From contig CAXAUZ010000001.1 in the NCBI GenBank assembly GCA_963972525.1, positions 124,001 through 188,000 of the forward strand: a stretch of DNA of 64,000 bases, given 5' to 3'. The stretch's first letter is position 1. Each line of letters begins with the position of its first letter. The position numbers and the translations under genes were made by a program. This document shows, in pieces, positions 19,849 to 28,322 of this stretch. This DNA is from Salinilacustrithrix sp003476595. GTDB taxonomy: Bacteria; Actinomycetota; Acidimicrobiia; Acidimicrobiales; Salinilacustritrichaceae. The notes below the pieces were generated by a model. That model was not told the origin of the DNA, did no database searches, and saw only the letters and a program-made list of their open reading frames with translations.

Positions 19849-21870
19849 TCAGCCCGCGGCGACTGAACCGCGCTTGAGGTCCTTGATCTCGTCGCGCAGG
19901 CGGGCGGCGTACTCGAAGCGCAGCTCCTCGGCGGCCTCGTGCATCTCCTCCTCGAGGGCAGCGATGAGGCGCTCGACGTCGTCCTGGGGCAGCTCGGTGA
20001 GCTCCTTGATGCGGTTCCGCTCGGCGGCGCTGCGCTTGCGCTTGTCCTTGTCGGGCAGCGCCGACCCGGAGGAGCCGCGCAGGAACTGGAGGATGTCGGT
20101 CACGGCCTTGCGGATCGTCTGCGGGTCGATCCCGTGCTCCTCGTTGTAGGCGATCTGGAGCTGGCGGCGGCGCTGGGTCTCACCGATGGCCCGGGTCATG
20201 GAGTCGGTGACCTGGTCGGCGTACATGATCACCTGGCCGTTCACGTTTCGTGCAGCGCGACCCATGGTCTGGATGAGCGAGCTCTCGGAGCGCAGGAAGC
20301 CCTCCTTGTCGGCGTCCAGGATGGCGACGAGCGACACCTCGGGCAGGTCGAGGCCCTCGCGGAGCAGGTTGATGCCGACGAGCACGTCGAACTCGCCGAG
20401 GCGCAGCGACCGGAGGATCTCGATGCGCTCCACCGTGTCGATGTTGGAGTGCAGGTAGCGACAGCGCACGCCCTGCTCGAGCAGGTACTCGGAGAGGTCC
20501 TCGGACATCTTCTTGGTGAGCGTGGTGATCAGCACCCGCTCGTCGGCCTCGATGCGAGCCTCGATCTGCTCCATGATGTCGTCGATCTGGCCCTTCGTCG
20601 GCTTGACGATGACCTCGGGGTCGACCAGGCCGGTCGGGCGGACGATCTGCTCGACCACCCGCGAGCTCTGCTGCAGCTCGTACGGGGACGGCGTGGCCGA
20701 GACGAAGACGATCTGGTTGACGCGCTCCATGACCTCGTCGAAACGGAGGGGCCGGTTGTCGGCTGCCGAGGGCAGGCGGAACCCGTGGTCGATGAGGATC
20801 TGCTTGCGGCTGCGGTCGCCCTCGTACTGGCCGTGCAGCTGGGGCACGGCGACGTGGGACTCGTCGATGACCACGAGGTAGTCGTCGGGGAAGAAGTCGA
20901 GGAGCGTGTACGGCGGCTCACCGGCGCTGCGGCCGTCGATGGGCGCCGAGTAGTTCTCGATGCCGTTGCAGTAGCCGACCTCCTGCATCATCTCGAGGTC
21001 GTACTGGGTGCGCATGCGGAGGCGCTGGGCCTCGAGGAGCTTGCCCTCCTTCTCGAACTTGGCCAGCTGCTGCTGCAGCTCGGCCTCGATCCGGATGGTG
21101 GCCTCGGCCAGGCGGTCCTCGCCGGCGACGTAGTGCGTGGCGGGGTAGATGGCCAGGTCCTGGTGCTCGGCGACCTTCTCGCCGGTGAGCGAGTCGACGA
21201 CGGTGATGGACTCGACCTCGTCGCCGAAGAACGTGATGCGAACCGAGGACTCGTCGTAGGCCGGGTGTACCTCGAGCGTGTCGCCCCGCACCCGGAACTT
21301 GCCGCGGACCAGGTTCTGGTCGTTGCGGTCGTACTGCATGTCGACCAGCTTCCGGAGCATCTCGCGCTGGTCGTACTCCTCGCCCACCTGCACGTGGAGC
21401 AGGTTCTTGCGGTACTCGACGGGTGACCCGAGGCCGTAGATGCAGGACACCGAGGCGACGACGATCACGTCCCGGCGGGTCAGCAGCGCCGAGGTGGCGG
21501 CGTGGCGGAGCCGGTCGATCTCGTCGTTGATGGACGAGTCCTTCTCGATGTAGGTGTCGCTCGAGGGCACGTAGGCCTCGGGCTGGTAGTAGTCGTAGTA
21601 GCTGACGAAGTACTCGACCTTGTTGTCCGGGAAGAACTCCCGGAACTCGCTGGCCAGCTGGGCGGCCAGGCTCTTGTTCGGGGCGATCACGAGCGTCGGC
21701 CGCTGCGTCTGCTCGATGGTCCAGCCGATGGTGGCGCTCTTGCCCGAGCCGGTGATGCCGAGCAGCGTCTGGTACCGCTCCCCGGCCCGGATGCCCTCGG
21801 TGAGCGACTCGATCGCGGCGGGCTGGTCGCCGGCCGGCTTGTAGTCGGCCACCATGCGGAACTCGGGCAT
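19849..21870 (-). CDS. uvrB: Excinuclease ABC subunit B
   Basis: UvrB verifies DNA damage and forms the pre-incision complex with UvrC. The 673-residue protein has the P-loop GITGSGKSA (38-46), the tyrosine-rich beta-hairpin region (VSYYDYYQPEAYVP), the DESH box, the helicase motif VLVGINLLREGLDLPE, and a C-terminal UVR domain of ~35 residues ending in basic residues. The usual Thr after the P-loop Lys is Ser here. ATG 21870 follows TATCGT by 6 nt (leaderless). Gene order coaE-uvrB matches mycobacteria. Confidence 0.97.
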   Translation of the reverse strand: MPEFRMVADYKPAGDQPAAIESLTEGIRAGERYQTLLGITGSGKSATIGWTIEQTQRPTLVIAPNKSLAAQLASEFREFFPDNKVEYFVSYYDYYQPEAYVPSSDTYIEKDSSINDEIDRLRHAATSALLTRRDVIVVASVSCIYGLGSPVEYRKNLLHVQVGEEYDQREMLRKLVDMQYDRNDQNLVRGKFRVRGDTLEVHPAYDESSVRITFFGDEVESITVVDSLTGEKVAEHQDLAIYPATHYVAGEDRLAEATIRIEAELQQQLAKFEKEGKLLEAQRLRMRTQYDLEMMQEVGYCNGIENYSAPIDGRSAGEPPYTLLDFFPDDYLVVIDESHVAVPQLHGQYEGDRSRKQILIDHGFRLPSAADNRPLRFDEVMERVNQIVFVSATPSPYELQQSSRVVEQIVRPTGLVDPEVIVKPTKGQIDDIMEQIEARIEADERVLITTLTKKMSEDLSEYLLEQGVRCRYLHSNIDTVERIEILRSLRLGEFDVLVGINLLREGLDLPEVSLVAILDADKEGFLRSESSLIQTMGRAARNVNGQVIMYADQVTDSMTRAIGETQRRRQLQIAYNEEHGIDPQTIRKAVTDILQFLRGSSGSALPDKDKRKRSAAERNRIKELTELPQDDVERLIAALEEEMHEAAEELRFEYAARLRDEIKDLKRGSVAAG

Positions 21871-21876
21871 GGATCG

Positions 21877-21882
21877 ACGATA
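21877..21882 (-). promoter_or_regulatory. -10 element of a leaderless promoter (uvrB)
   Basis: On the minus strand TATCGT is followed by 6 nt and ATG 21870. Confidence 0.55.
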
Positions 21883-21904
21883 TCGACGTGGTGTGACCGG
21901 CCGG

Positions 21905-22513
21905 TCAGGCCGCGGCGAAGTCCCCAGCCTGGATCCGGGCCCACAGCTCGTCGACCTGCGGTCCGAGGTCGGCGACCGCTCCGGAGTTGTCGATCACCAC
22001 GTCCGCCTTGGCGAGTCGGTCCTCCCGGCTGGACTGGCGGGCCATGCGGGCCCGGGCGTCGGCCTCGGTGAAGCCCCGGTGCTCGACGAGGCGCTGCACG
22101 GCCAGGTCGGGGTCGACGTCGACGACGATCGTCCCGGCGGTGTCGTACATGCCCTTGCCCTCGACGAGGAGCGGCACGTCGAGGATGACGACGGCGTCGA
22201 TGTCGGCCAACGCGGCCAGCTGCTCGGCCATGCGCACGCCGACGGCCGGGTGGACGATGCCGTTGAGCTCTACCAGCTTCTCCTCGTCGCCGAAGACGAG
22301 GTCGGCCACCGCTTGGCGGTCGAGGGTGCCGTCGGCCGCGACGATCCCGTCACCGAAGGCATCGACCATGGCGTCGAACACGGGCTCGCCCGGCTGCTGG
22401 AGCTCGCGCACGATGCGGTCGGCATCGATGATCACCGCACCCTTCGCTTCGAGGAGGGCGGAGACGGTGGATTTCCCGGAGCCGATGCCGCCGGTGAGGC
22501 CGAGGACGAGCAC
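21905..22513 (-). CDS. coaE: Dephospho-CoA kinase
   Basis: CoaE phosphorylates the 3'-hydroxyl of dephospho-CoA, the last step of CoA synthesis. The protein begins with VLVLGLTGGIGSGKSTVS, the P-loop at the extreme N-terminus that marks this family, and keeps the DADRIVREL and HRGFTEADARARMARQ motifs of the CoA-binding and lid regions. The frame has an earlier GTG at 22522, but this lies inside the TACGGT -10 element; the GTG at 22513 is exactly 7 nt after it and gives the usual family beginning and length (202). It is divergent from the Tad pilus genes. Confidence 0.93.
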   Translation of the reverse strand: MLVLGLTGGIGSGKSTVSALLEAKGAVIIDADRIVRELQQPGEPVFDAMVDAFGDGIVAADGTLDRQAVADLVFGDEEKLVELNGIVHPAVGVRMAEQLAALADIDAVVILDVPLLVEGKGMYDTAGTIVVDVDPDLAVQRLVEHRGFTEADARARMARQSSREDRLAKADVVIDNSGAVADLGPQVDELWARIQAGDFAAA

Positions 22514-22520
22514 GGCCGGC

Positions 22521-22526
22521 ACCGTA
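22521..22526 (-). promoter_or_regulatory. -10 element of a leaderless promoter (coaE)
   Basis: On the minus strand TACGGT is followed by 7 nt and GTG 22513. This element decides the coaE start. Confidence 0.6.
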
Positions 22527-22671
22527 CCCCGGCGGCCGAAGCGTGTCGGTTCCGCACGCAGCGGAGCGGACTAGTCACGTCAGGTGCGCAGGAAATGACA
22601 CCGACGGGCCATGTTCTCGAAACCGGACAGTGCCGACAATCGGTCCAACCCCGCCAGCCGAGAGGACCTCC

Positions 22672-23502
22672 GTGCGCCAGCGTTCGAATCTGATCATCCT
22701 GTTCGGCATCGCCTTCTTCCTGATCGGCGGTGCCATCGTGTTCCTCGTCCTCAACGACGACGAAGGCGAGAGCGTTGCGGTCGCACCCGGCCAAGCCGAG
22801 GTCACCGTCTTCGTGGCCGCCCAGGACATCCCGGCCAACACCCTCGGCTCCGAGGTGATCGAGCAGGGCCTGCTCACCACCGACACCGTCGCCGGCGGCA
22901 GCCAGCCGGTCGGCGCCATCACGTCGGCGGCCAACCTCGACAACCAGATCTTCGCCGTCGGCGTCTCCGAGGGCGACGTCATCACCACCTCCCAGCTCGC
23001 GGTCCGCTCGCTCTCCAACGTGTCCGTGCCCGAGGGCTACGACGGCGTGGCCGTCAGCCTTCCGTTCCTGAACGGCGGCGCCGGCTACGTGGCGCCCGGC
23101 GACATGGTGAACGTCTACGGCGTGTACGGCTCCGGCGACAGCGCCGCCGGCCTCGCCACCCCGGACGGCGGCGCCGAGGTGCGCCTGCCCCGCACCGAGA
23201 TGATCCTCACCAACGTGCTGGTGCTCGACGTGAGCGCCCAGGAGGGGCGCTCCATCGACAACGCCGCCCAGACCCCCGAGGGTGAGACCACGGTCGGCCG
23301 GGCCGCCCAGGGCGCGCCCCTCACCTACCTGCTGGCCCTGCGACCCACCGACGCCGAGCGCCTGATCCAGGTCACCAGCTTCGCCGGCGCCTACGTCAGC
23401 CTCGCCGCCGACGGTGCGGCACCGGTGTCCGACACCCCGGGCAGCGACGGCGGCTCGGTCCTCGGGCCGGTCTCCTCCGACAGCGCCGCTCCGCAGGGCT
23501 AG
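22672..23502 (+). CDS. cpaB: Flp pilus assembly protein CpaB/RcpC
   Basis: CpaB is an inner-membrane-anchored part of Tad (type IVc) pili with an SAF domain. The 276-residue protein has one N-terminal membrane segment (about 7-27), then VTVFVAAQDIPANTLGSEVI, the SAF-like core, and a RcpC domain with GYVAPGDMVNVY and a C-terminal low-complexity Ser/Gly/Asp tail. The GTG start at 22672 is preceded by GAGAGGA at a good distance; the frame is open further upstream but only through the divergent promoter region. It is the first gene of the main Tad block. No secretin (CpaC) follows, as expected for a cell without an outer membrane. Confidence 0.88.
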   Translation: MRQRSNLIILFGIAFFLIGGAIVFLVLNDDEGESVAVAPGQAEVTVFVAAQDIPANTLGSEVIEQGLLTTDTVAGGSQPVGAITSAANLDNQIFAVGVSEGDVITTSQLAVRSLSNVSVPEGYDGVAVSLPFLNGGAGYVAPGDMVNVYGVYGSGDSAAGLATPDGGAEVRLPRTEMILTNVLVLDVSAQEGRSIDNAAQTPEGETTVGRAAQGAPLTYLLALRPTDAERLIQVTSFAGAYVSLAADGAAPVSDTPGSDGGSVLGPVSSDSAAPQG

Positions 23503-23505
23503 GCC

Positions 23506-23511
23506 TAGCGT
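23506..23511 (+). promoter_or_regulatory. -10 element of an internal leaderless promoter (cpaE)
   Basis: TAGCGT begins 4 nt after the cpaB stop and ends 7 nt before GTG 23519, giving the rest of the Tad block a promoter separate from cpaB. Confidence 0.55.
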
Positions 23512-23518
23512 CCGCCAT

Positions 23519-24784
23519 GTGGGTGACGAACGGATGAGCAAGATCCTGGTGCTCGATCGGGGCGACACGCTCGCGGAGCAGATCCGCGGGCTGTCGGACC
23601 AGTTCGACGAGGCGCCGAAGATCACGAGCTGCACGCGCATCGGCGCCGTGGGCGAGGTCCTCGAGGAGGACGGTCCCTTCGACGTCCTCGTCGCCGGACC
23701 CAGCCTCGGCACGAGGTCGGGCCTGGCCCGCTTGCGCATCATCTCCGAGGAGCTCCCGGAGATGCGCATGGTGCTGGCCTTCTCCCGCCGGCCGGACGCA
23801 TCGCTGCGCGACATCGTGCGCACCGGCGCCATCGACCTGCTGCAGCTGCCGGTCGAGGACGCCGACATCGTCGAGTCCCTCGAGCGGGCCGCATCGCTCG
23901 CCCGCCAGGTGCCGGAGCCCTCGGTGATCGAGACGCTGGCGACGCCCGAACCGGAGTCGCTCGAGCCTCGACCCAACCGTCCCGGCATCGTGTACACGAT
24001 CAGCTCCGCCACCGGTGGCTGCGGCAAGACGTTCTACGCCACCAACCTGGCCTGGTTCCTCCACAAGTGGACCGGCAAGTCGGTGTGCATCGTGGATCTC
24101 GACCTCCAGTTCGGCGAGGTCTCCACCGCGCTGCGTCTGCGGCCCAAGTACACGATCTTCGATGCCCTCCAGCGCGAGGACGCCGACGAGTCAGACCTGC
24201 AGGCCCACATCGAGGAGTACATGGTCGTCCACGACACGGGCGTCCACGTGCTGGCCGCGCCGCGCGACCCGAGCGAGGCCGACCGCATCACCCCGCCAGA
24301 CGTCACCCGCATCCTCGAGGCCGTCCGCAACCGGTTCGACTACGTGCTGGTCGACACCCCGCCGGCGCTGGCCGAGACGGTGCTCGCTGCGTTCGACCTG
24401 TCCGACCTGCTGTACGTGATGGCCACGCTCGACCTGCCGTCGGTGCGGAACATGAGCGTGTTCCTCTCGACGCTGGACCGGCTCCGCATCGACACCGACA
24501 ACCTGCGCCTCGTGCTCAACAAGGCCGAGACCGACGTCGGCATCGACATCGACCAGGTCACCAAGCTGTTCCCCCAGGGCTTCGAGTCGATCCTCCCCTA
24601 CGCCAAGGAGGTGAGCCGGTCGATCAACCTCGGCATGCCCGTGATGGCCGCCTCCCCCGACGCGGAGATCAGCCGGCTCATGGCCGGCGGCATGAAGCTC
24701 GTCCTCCCTGGCGACCTGCAGGCGCAGATCACCCAGGAGACCGCCCCGAAGAAGGCCGGCCTGCGCCGCCTCTTCGGCAAGTGA
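23519..24784 (+). CDS. cpaE: Pilus assembly ATPase-like protein CpaE/TadZ
   Basis: CpaE/TadZ is a MinD/ParA-like protein that positions the Tad machine at the membrane. The N-terminal ~140 residues form a receiver-like domain without an obvious phospho-acceptor set, followed by the P-loop domain with TGGCGKTF, a DLDLQFGE switch and VLVDTPPAL. The signature lysine of MinD-type P-loops (KGGxGKT) is replaced by Thr, as is common in this subfamily. I start it at GTG 23519 on promoter spacing (421 residues); ATG 23534 in the same frame is the alternative. Confidence 0.87.
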   Translation: MGDERMSKILVLDRGDTLAEQIRGLSDQFDEAPKITSCTRIGAVGEVLEEDGPFDVLVAGPSLGTRSGLARLRIISEELPEMRMVLAFSRRPDASLRDIVRTGAIDLLQLPVEDADIVESLERAASLARQVPEPSVIETLATPEPESLEPRPNRPGIVYTISSATGGCGKTFYATNLAWFLHKWTGKSVCIVDLDLQFGEVSTALRLRPKYTIFDALQREDADESDLQAHIEEYMVVHDTGVHVLAAPRDPSEADRITPPDVTRILEAVRNRFDYVLVDTPPALAETVLAAFDLSDLLYVMATLDLPSVRNMSVFLSTLDRLRIDTDNLRLVLNKAETDVGIDIDQVTKLFPQGFESILPYAKEVSRSINLGMPVMAASPDAEISRLMAGGMKLVLPGDLQAQITQETAPKKAGLRRLFGK

Positions 24785-24803
24785 CCACCAGGAGGTCACC
24801 CGC

Positions 24804-26294
24804 ATGAAGCTGTCCGAGAAGCTCGCCGCCCTCGAGGAGGCCGAAGGCGGCGACGACGCCGTCGACGCCCCCACCACGGCGACGAAGGCCGCCAGGCCGG
24901 TGACCAAGCAGGCCGCCAAGAAGGCGGCGCGGGCGGCTCGGGACGGTGCCACGTCCACCTGGGACGACATGAAGCGCAAGGTCCGGACCCTCGTCCTCGA
25001 GGAGATGGCCGACCGGATCAAGATGCTCGACGCCGAGGAGCGCGAGACCGAGCTGCGCGAGGCGCTCGACCGCATCCTGCAGCGCGAGGACATCTCCGTC
25101 ACCCCGATCGAGCGGCGCCGCTTCGTGGCCGAGATGGTGTCCGACACCCTCGGCTACGGCCCGCTCGACCCACTGCTGGCCGAGGAGTCCATCACCGAGG
25201 TGATGTGCAACGCCTACGACGACATCTGGGTGGAGCGAGACGGCCGCATCGAGCGCACCGACACCAAGTTCATCGACGACGCCCAGTACCGCCAGGTCAT
25301 CGACAAGATCGTGTCCTCGGTGGGCCGGCGGGTGGACGAGTCCTCCCCCATGGTCGACGCCCGCCTGCCGGACGGCTCCCGCGTCAACGCCATCATCCCG
25401 CCGCTGGCGATCAACGGCTCGGTGCTCACCATCCGGAAGTTCGCCAAGGACCCCTTCACCGCCAAGGACCTCATCAACTTCGGCACCTGGACGATGGACC
25501 TGGTCACGGTGATGGAGGCCGCGGTCCGAGGCAAGCTCAACGTGCTCGTCAGCGGCGGCACCGGCACCGGCAAGACGACCAATCTCAACGTGCTGTCCAG
25601 CTTCATCCCCGACGGCGAGCGCATCATCACCATCGAGGACTCCGCCGAGCTCCAGCTCCAGCAGCCCCACGTGATCACGCTCGAGACCCGTCCGGCCAAC
25701 GCCGAGGGGTCGGGCCAGGTCACGATCCGCGAGCTGGTCAAGAACAGTCTGCGCATGCGACCCGACCGCATCATCGTCGGCGAGTGCCGAGCCGCCGAGG
25801 CCCTCGACATGCTCCAGGCCATGAACACGGGCCACGAGGGCTCGATGACCACGGTGCACGCCAACACCGCCCGCGATGCCATCTCCCGCCTCGAGACCAT
25901 GGTGCTGATGGCCGGCTTCGACCTGCCGGTCCGGGCCATCCGCGAGCAGATCGCCTCCGCGCTGCACCTGATCCTGCAGGTGACCCGCCTGCCCGACGGG
26001 CGACGCGTCATCACCTCGCTCACCGAGGTGCAGGGCATGGAGGGCGACATCATCCTCCTGCAGGACGTCTTCAAGTACGAGTCGATCCCCAACGCGGAGA
26101 AGAAGCACGCGGGCGAGCTCGTCGCCACCGGCCTGCGGCCGAAGTTCGTGGACAAGCTCATCGAGCAGGGGGTCGAGGTCCCGGCCGCCGCGTTCCGTGC
26201 ACCCCGCCGGCCGCAGGCGCCCGCACCCAGCCGCCGCTCGGCGGGCAAGGCGCCAAAGGCTCGTGACATCGCCGAGAAGGAGCGGCTGCGATGA
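24804..26294 (+). CDS. cpaF: Tad pilus assembly ATPase CpaF/TadA (first copy)
   Basis: This hexameric secretion ATPase drives Flp pilus assembly. The 496-residue protein has a charged N-terminal region of ~110 residues, the YGPLDPLL linker, EVMCNAYDDIWVE, Walker A GGTGTGKTT (251-259), an Asp box with ITIEDSAEL, and Walker B plus His box in GECRAAEALDMLQAMNTGHEG-type sequence. An AGGAGGT site precedes the ATG by 7 nt. The C-terminal 45 residues are Ala/Pro/Arg-rich and overlap tadB by 4 bp. A second, diverged copy lies at 32722-34101. Confidence 0.95.
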   Translation: MKLSEKLAALEEAEGGDDAVDAPTTATKAARPVTKQAAKKAARAARDGATSTWDDMKRKVRTLVLEEMADRIKMLDAEERETELREALDRILQREDISVTPIERRRFVAEMVSDTLGYGPLDPLLAEESITEVMCNAYDDIWVERDGRIERTDTKFIDDAQYRQVIDKIVSSVGRRVDESSPMVDARLPDGSRVNAIIPPLAINGSVLTIRKFAKDPFTAKDLINFGTWTMDLVTVMEAAVRGKLNVLVSGGTGTGKTTNLNVLSSFIPDGERIITIEDSAELQLQQPHVITLETRPANAEGSGQVTIRELVKNSLRMRPDRIIVGECRAAEALDMLQAMNTGHEGSMTTVHANTARDAISRLETMVLMAGFDLPVRAIREQIASALHLILQVTRLPDGRRVITSLTEVQGMEGDIILLQDVFKYESIPNAEKKHAGELVATGLRPKFVDKLIEQGVEVPAAAFRAPRRPQAPAPSRRSAGKAPKARDIAEKERLR

Positions 26295-27259
26295 CGACGG
26301 CAGCGTGGCTCGCCGTGCTGCTCGTCGGCGCCGGCCTGTCGATGATGGCCACCGGCGTGCTCGGTCGGGTGTACCGGCGCGAGGAGCAGCTGGCCCAGAT
26401 CCTCGACCTCCCGTGGGGCGAGCAGGACGTGGAGCTGCAGGCCGTCACCCAGCGCCGCAGCCCCATCGTGGAGAACACGGTCGGGGCCGCGTCCGCGCTG
26501 GTCGACTCCTTCGATGCCAAGGGCGCGCTGCTGGCCAAGCTCGAGCGCTCCCGGGTGCCGATGCGCCCTGGCGAGTTCGTGGTCGTCACCATCGCCGGCG
26601 GCATCATCGCCGGCGCGGTCATCGCCGCCGCCACCTCCACGGTGTGGCTCGGTGTCCTCGGCGTGCTCGCCGCCCCCTTCGTCGCACGCGTCTACCTGGA
26701 TCGCCGCATCCGCAAGCGGCACCAGCGGTTCGAGGAGCAGTTCCCCGAGGCGCTCACCCTCATCGCTTCCTCGCTGTCCGCTGGCCACACGTTCCTGCGA
26801 GCGATCCAGATGATGACGCAGGAGGCGGGCGGCCCCCTGGCCGAGGAGTTCGGCCGGGTCGTGTCCGAGACCGAGCTGGGCGACCCGCTGCTGGACTCGC
26901 TGCAGCGCATGGCCGACCGCCTCGACATCCGCGACGTCGACTGGGTCGTGCAGGCCATCCGCATCCAGCAGACCGTGGGCGGCAAGCTCGCCGACCTGCT
27001 CCACACGCTGGCCGACTTCATCCGGGCCCGGGAGGAGATCCGCCGGGAGATCGACGTCCTCACCGCCGAGGGCCGCGTGTCGGCCTTCGTGCTCGGCGGC
27101 ATGCCCGTCGGCCTCCTCGGCTTCATCTCCGTCGTGAACCCGGACTACATGGAGCCGATGTACCAGGGCTGGGGCTGGGTGTGGCTCGGCGTCGCCGGCC
27201 TCATCACCGTCGTGTCGATCGGGATCATCCTCCGGATGGTCAACTCGGTGGAGGTCTGA
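26291..27259 (+). CDS. tadB: Tad inner-membrane platform protein TadB
   Basis: TadB belongs to the type II secretion GspF family and forms the membrane platform on which the CpaF ATPase acts. The 322-residue protein has membrane segments near 5-20, 95-140, 265-285 and 295-315 and the soluble F-domain between them, with FPEALTLIASSLSAGHTFLRAI as the family hallmark. It overlaps cpaF (ATGA) and is followed 2 bp later by tadC, so the three are translated as a unit. Confidence 0.9.
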   Translation: MTTAAWLAVLLVGAGLSMMATGVLGRVYRREEQLAQILDLPWGEQDVELQAVTQRRSPIVENTVGAASALVDSFDAKGALLAKLERSRVPMRPGEFVVVTIAGGIIAGAVIAAATSTVWLGVLGVLAAPFVARVYLDRRIRKRHQRFEEQFPEALTLIASSLSAGHTFLRAIQMMTQEAGGPLAEEFGRVVSETELGDPLLDSLQRMADRLDIRDVDWVVQAIRIQQTVGGKLADLLHTLADFIRAREEIRREIDVLTAEGRVSAFVLGGMPVGLLGFISVVNPDYMEPMYQGWGWVWLGVAGLITVVSIGIILRMVNSVEV

Positions 27260-27261
27260 CC

Positions 27262-28179
27262 ATGGCCGTCTTCGGCATCCTCTTCTTCCTGGTCGGCGCC
27301 GCGTTCGTCTACCTGGGCGTACGCACCCCCGCCGACGTCGATGAGACCGACCCCGAGCACTACCTGCGCAGCCTCGACGAGCCCGAGCCCGAGGGCGACG
27401 AGTTCGACCTGCTGCTCCAGGAGCCCTTCATGGCCCGGGTGCTGCGCCCGATGGCGGCTCGCATGCAGGGCCTCGTGTCCGGCGCCCTGCCAGGCAACTA
27501 CCGGGACAACGTGCACGAGCAGCTCGTCTACGCCGGCCTCACCAACAGGTACCGGGCGGAGGAGGTCATCACCGGACAGATCCTCCTCGCCGGCGTCGGC
27601 TTCGCCCTCGCCCTCCTGCTCGTGCTCACCGGCTCGGTCACCGGCGGCGTCGCCATCCTCGCCCTGCTCCTGCTCCCGGTGTTCGGCGCCCAGCTCCCCC
27701 GCACCGCCCTCCGGCGCGCCGTGGAGGAGCGCCAGAACGCCATCCGGCGCGACCTGCCCGACACGCTCGACCTCCTGGCCATCTCGGTCGAGGCCGGCGT
27801 CGGCTTCGAGGGCGCCCTCGGCGTGGTCACCGACAACTTCGACTCCCCGCTCTCCGAGGAGTTCTCCCGTACCCTTCGGGAGATGGAGCTCGGCCTGCCG
27901 CGTCGGCAGGCGCTCGAGAACCTGAAGCGGCGAACCGAGGTGTCGGAGCTATCGAACTTCATCCTGACCCTGACGCAGGCGGACGCACTCGGCATGCCGA
28001 TCGGTCGGGTGCTGAAGACCCAGGCCGGCGAGATGCGCCTCAAGCGTCGCGCCTGGGCCCGCGAGCGCGCCGCCAAGCTGCCGGTCAAGATCCTGTTCCC
28101 CCTGATGCCGATCCTGCTCGCGACCTTCATCGTGATCCTCGGGCCAGCCGCAGCGTCGATCGGCAGCGCCTTCAACTGA
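27262..28179 (+). CDS. tadC: Tad inner-membrane platform protein TadC
   Basis: A second GspF-family platform protein (305 residues) that pairs with TadB. It has an N-terminal membrane helix (3-20), an acidic stretch, two hydrophobic segments around 105-150, and the F-domain with RRDLPDTLDLLAISVEAG and LTQADALGMPIGRVL, then a final membrane segment. The ATG at 27262 has GGAGG about 8 nt upstream. Its stop codon is part of CTGA, which may mark the start of the downstream histidine kinase. Confidence 0.9.
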   Translation: MAVFGILFFLVGAAFVYLGVRTPADVDETDPEHYLRSLDEPEPEGDEFDLLLQEPFMARVLRPMAARMQGLVSGALPGNYRDNVHEQLVYAGLTNRYRAEEVITGQILLAGVGFALALLLVLTGSVTGGVAILALLLLPVFGAQLPRTALRRAVEERQNAIRRDLPDTLDLLAISVEAGVGFEGALGVVTDNFDSPLSEEFSRTLREMELGLPRRQALENLKRRTEVSELSNFILTLTQADALGMPIGRVLKTQAGEMRLKRRAWARERAAKLPVKILFPLMPILLATFIVILGPAAASIGSAFN

Positions 28180-28322
28180 CCAGCCGCCGGAGCGGCACCG
28201 ACCGCTCGCCCGCCACCAGGACCGAGCCGTTCCGCCAACCGATCCTGATCATCCGGTGGGGCACTACAACCGTCGGCTGCGTCCTGGCCGGACCGCAGAT
28301 CGCAGACGGCTTTGCCAGGATC

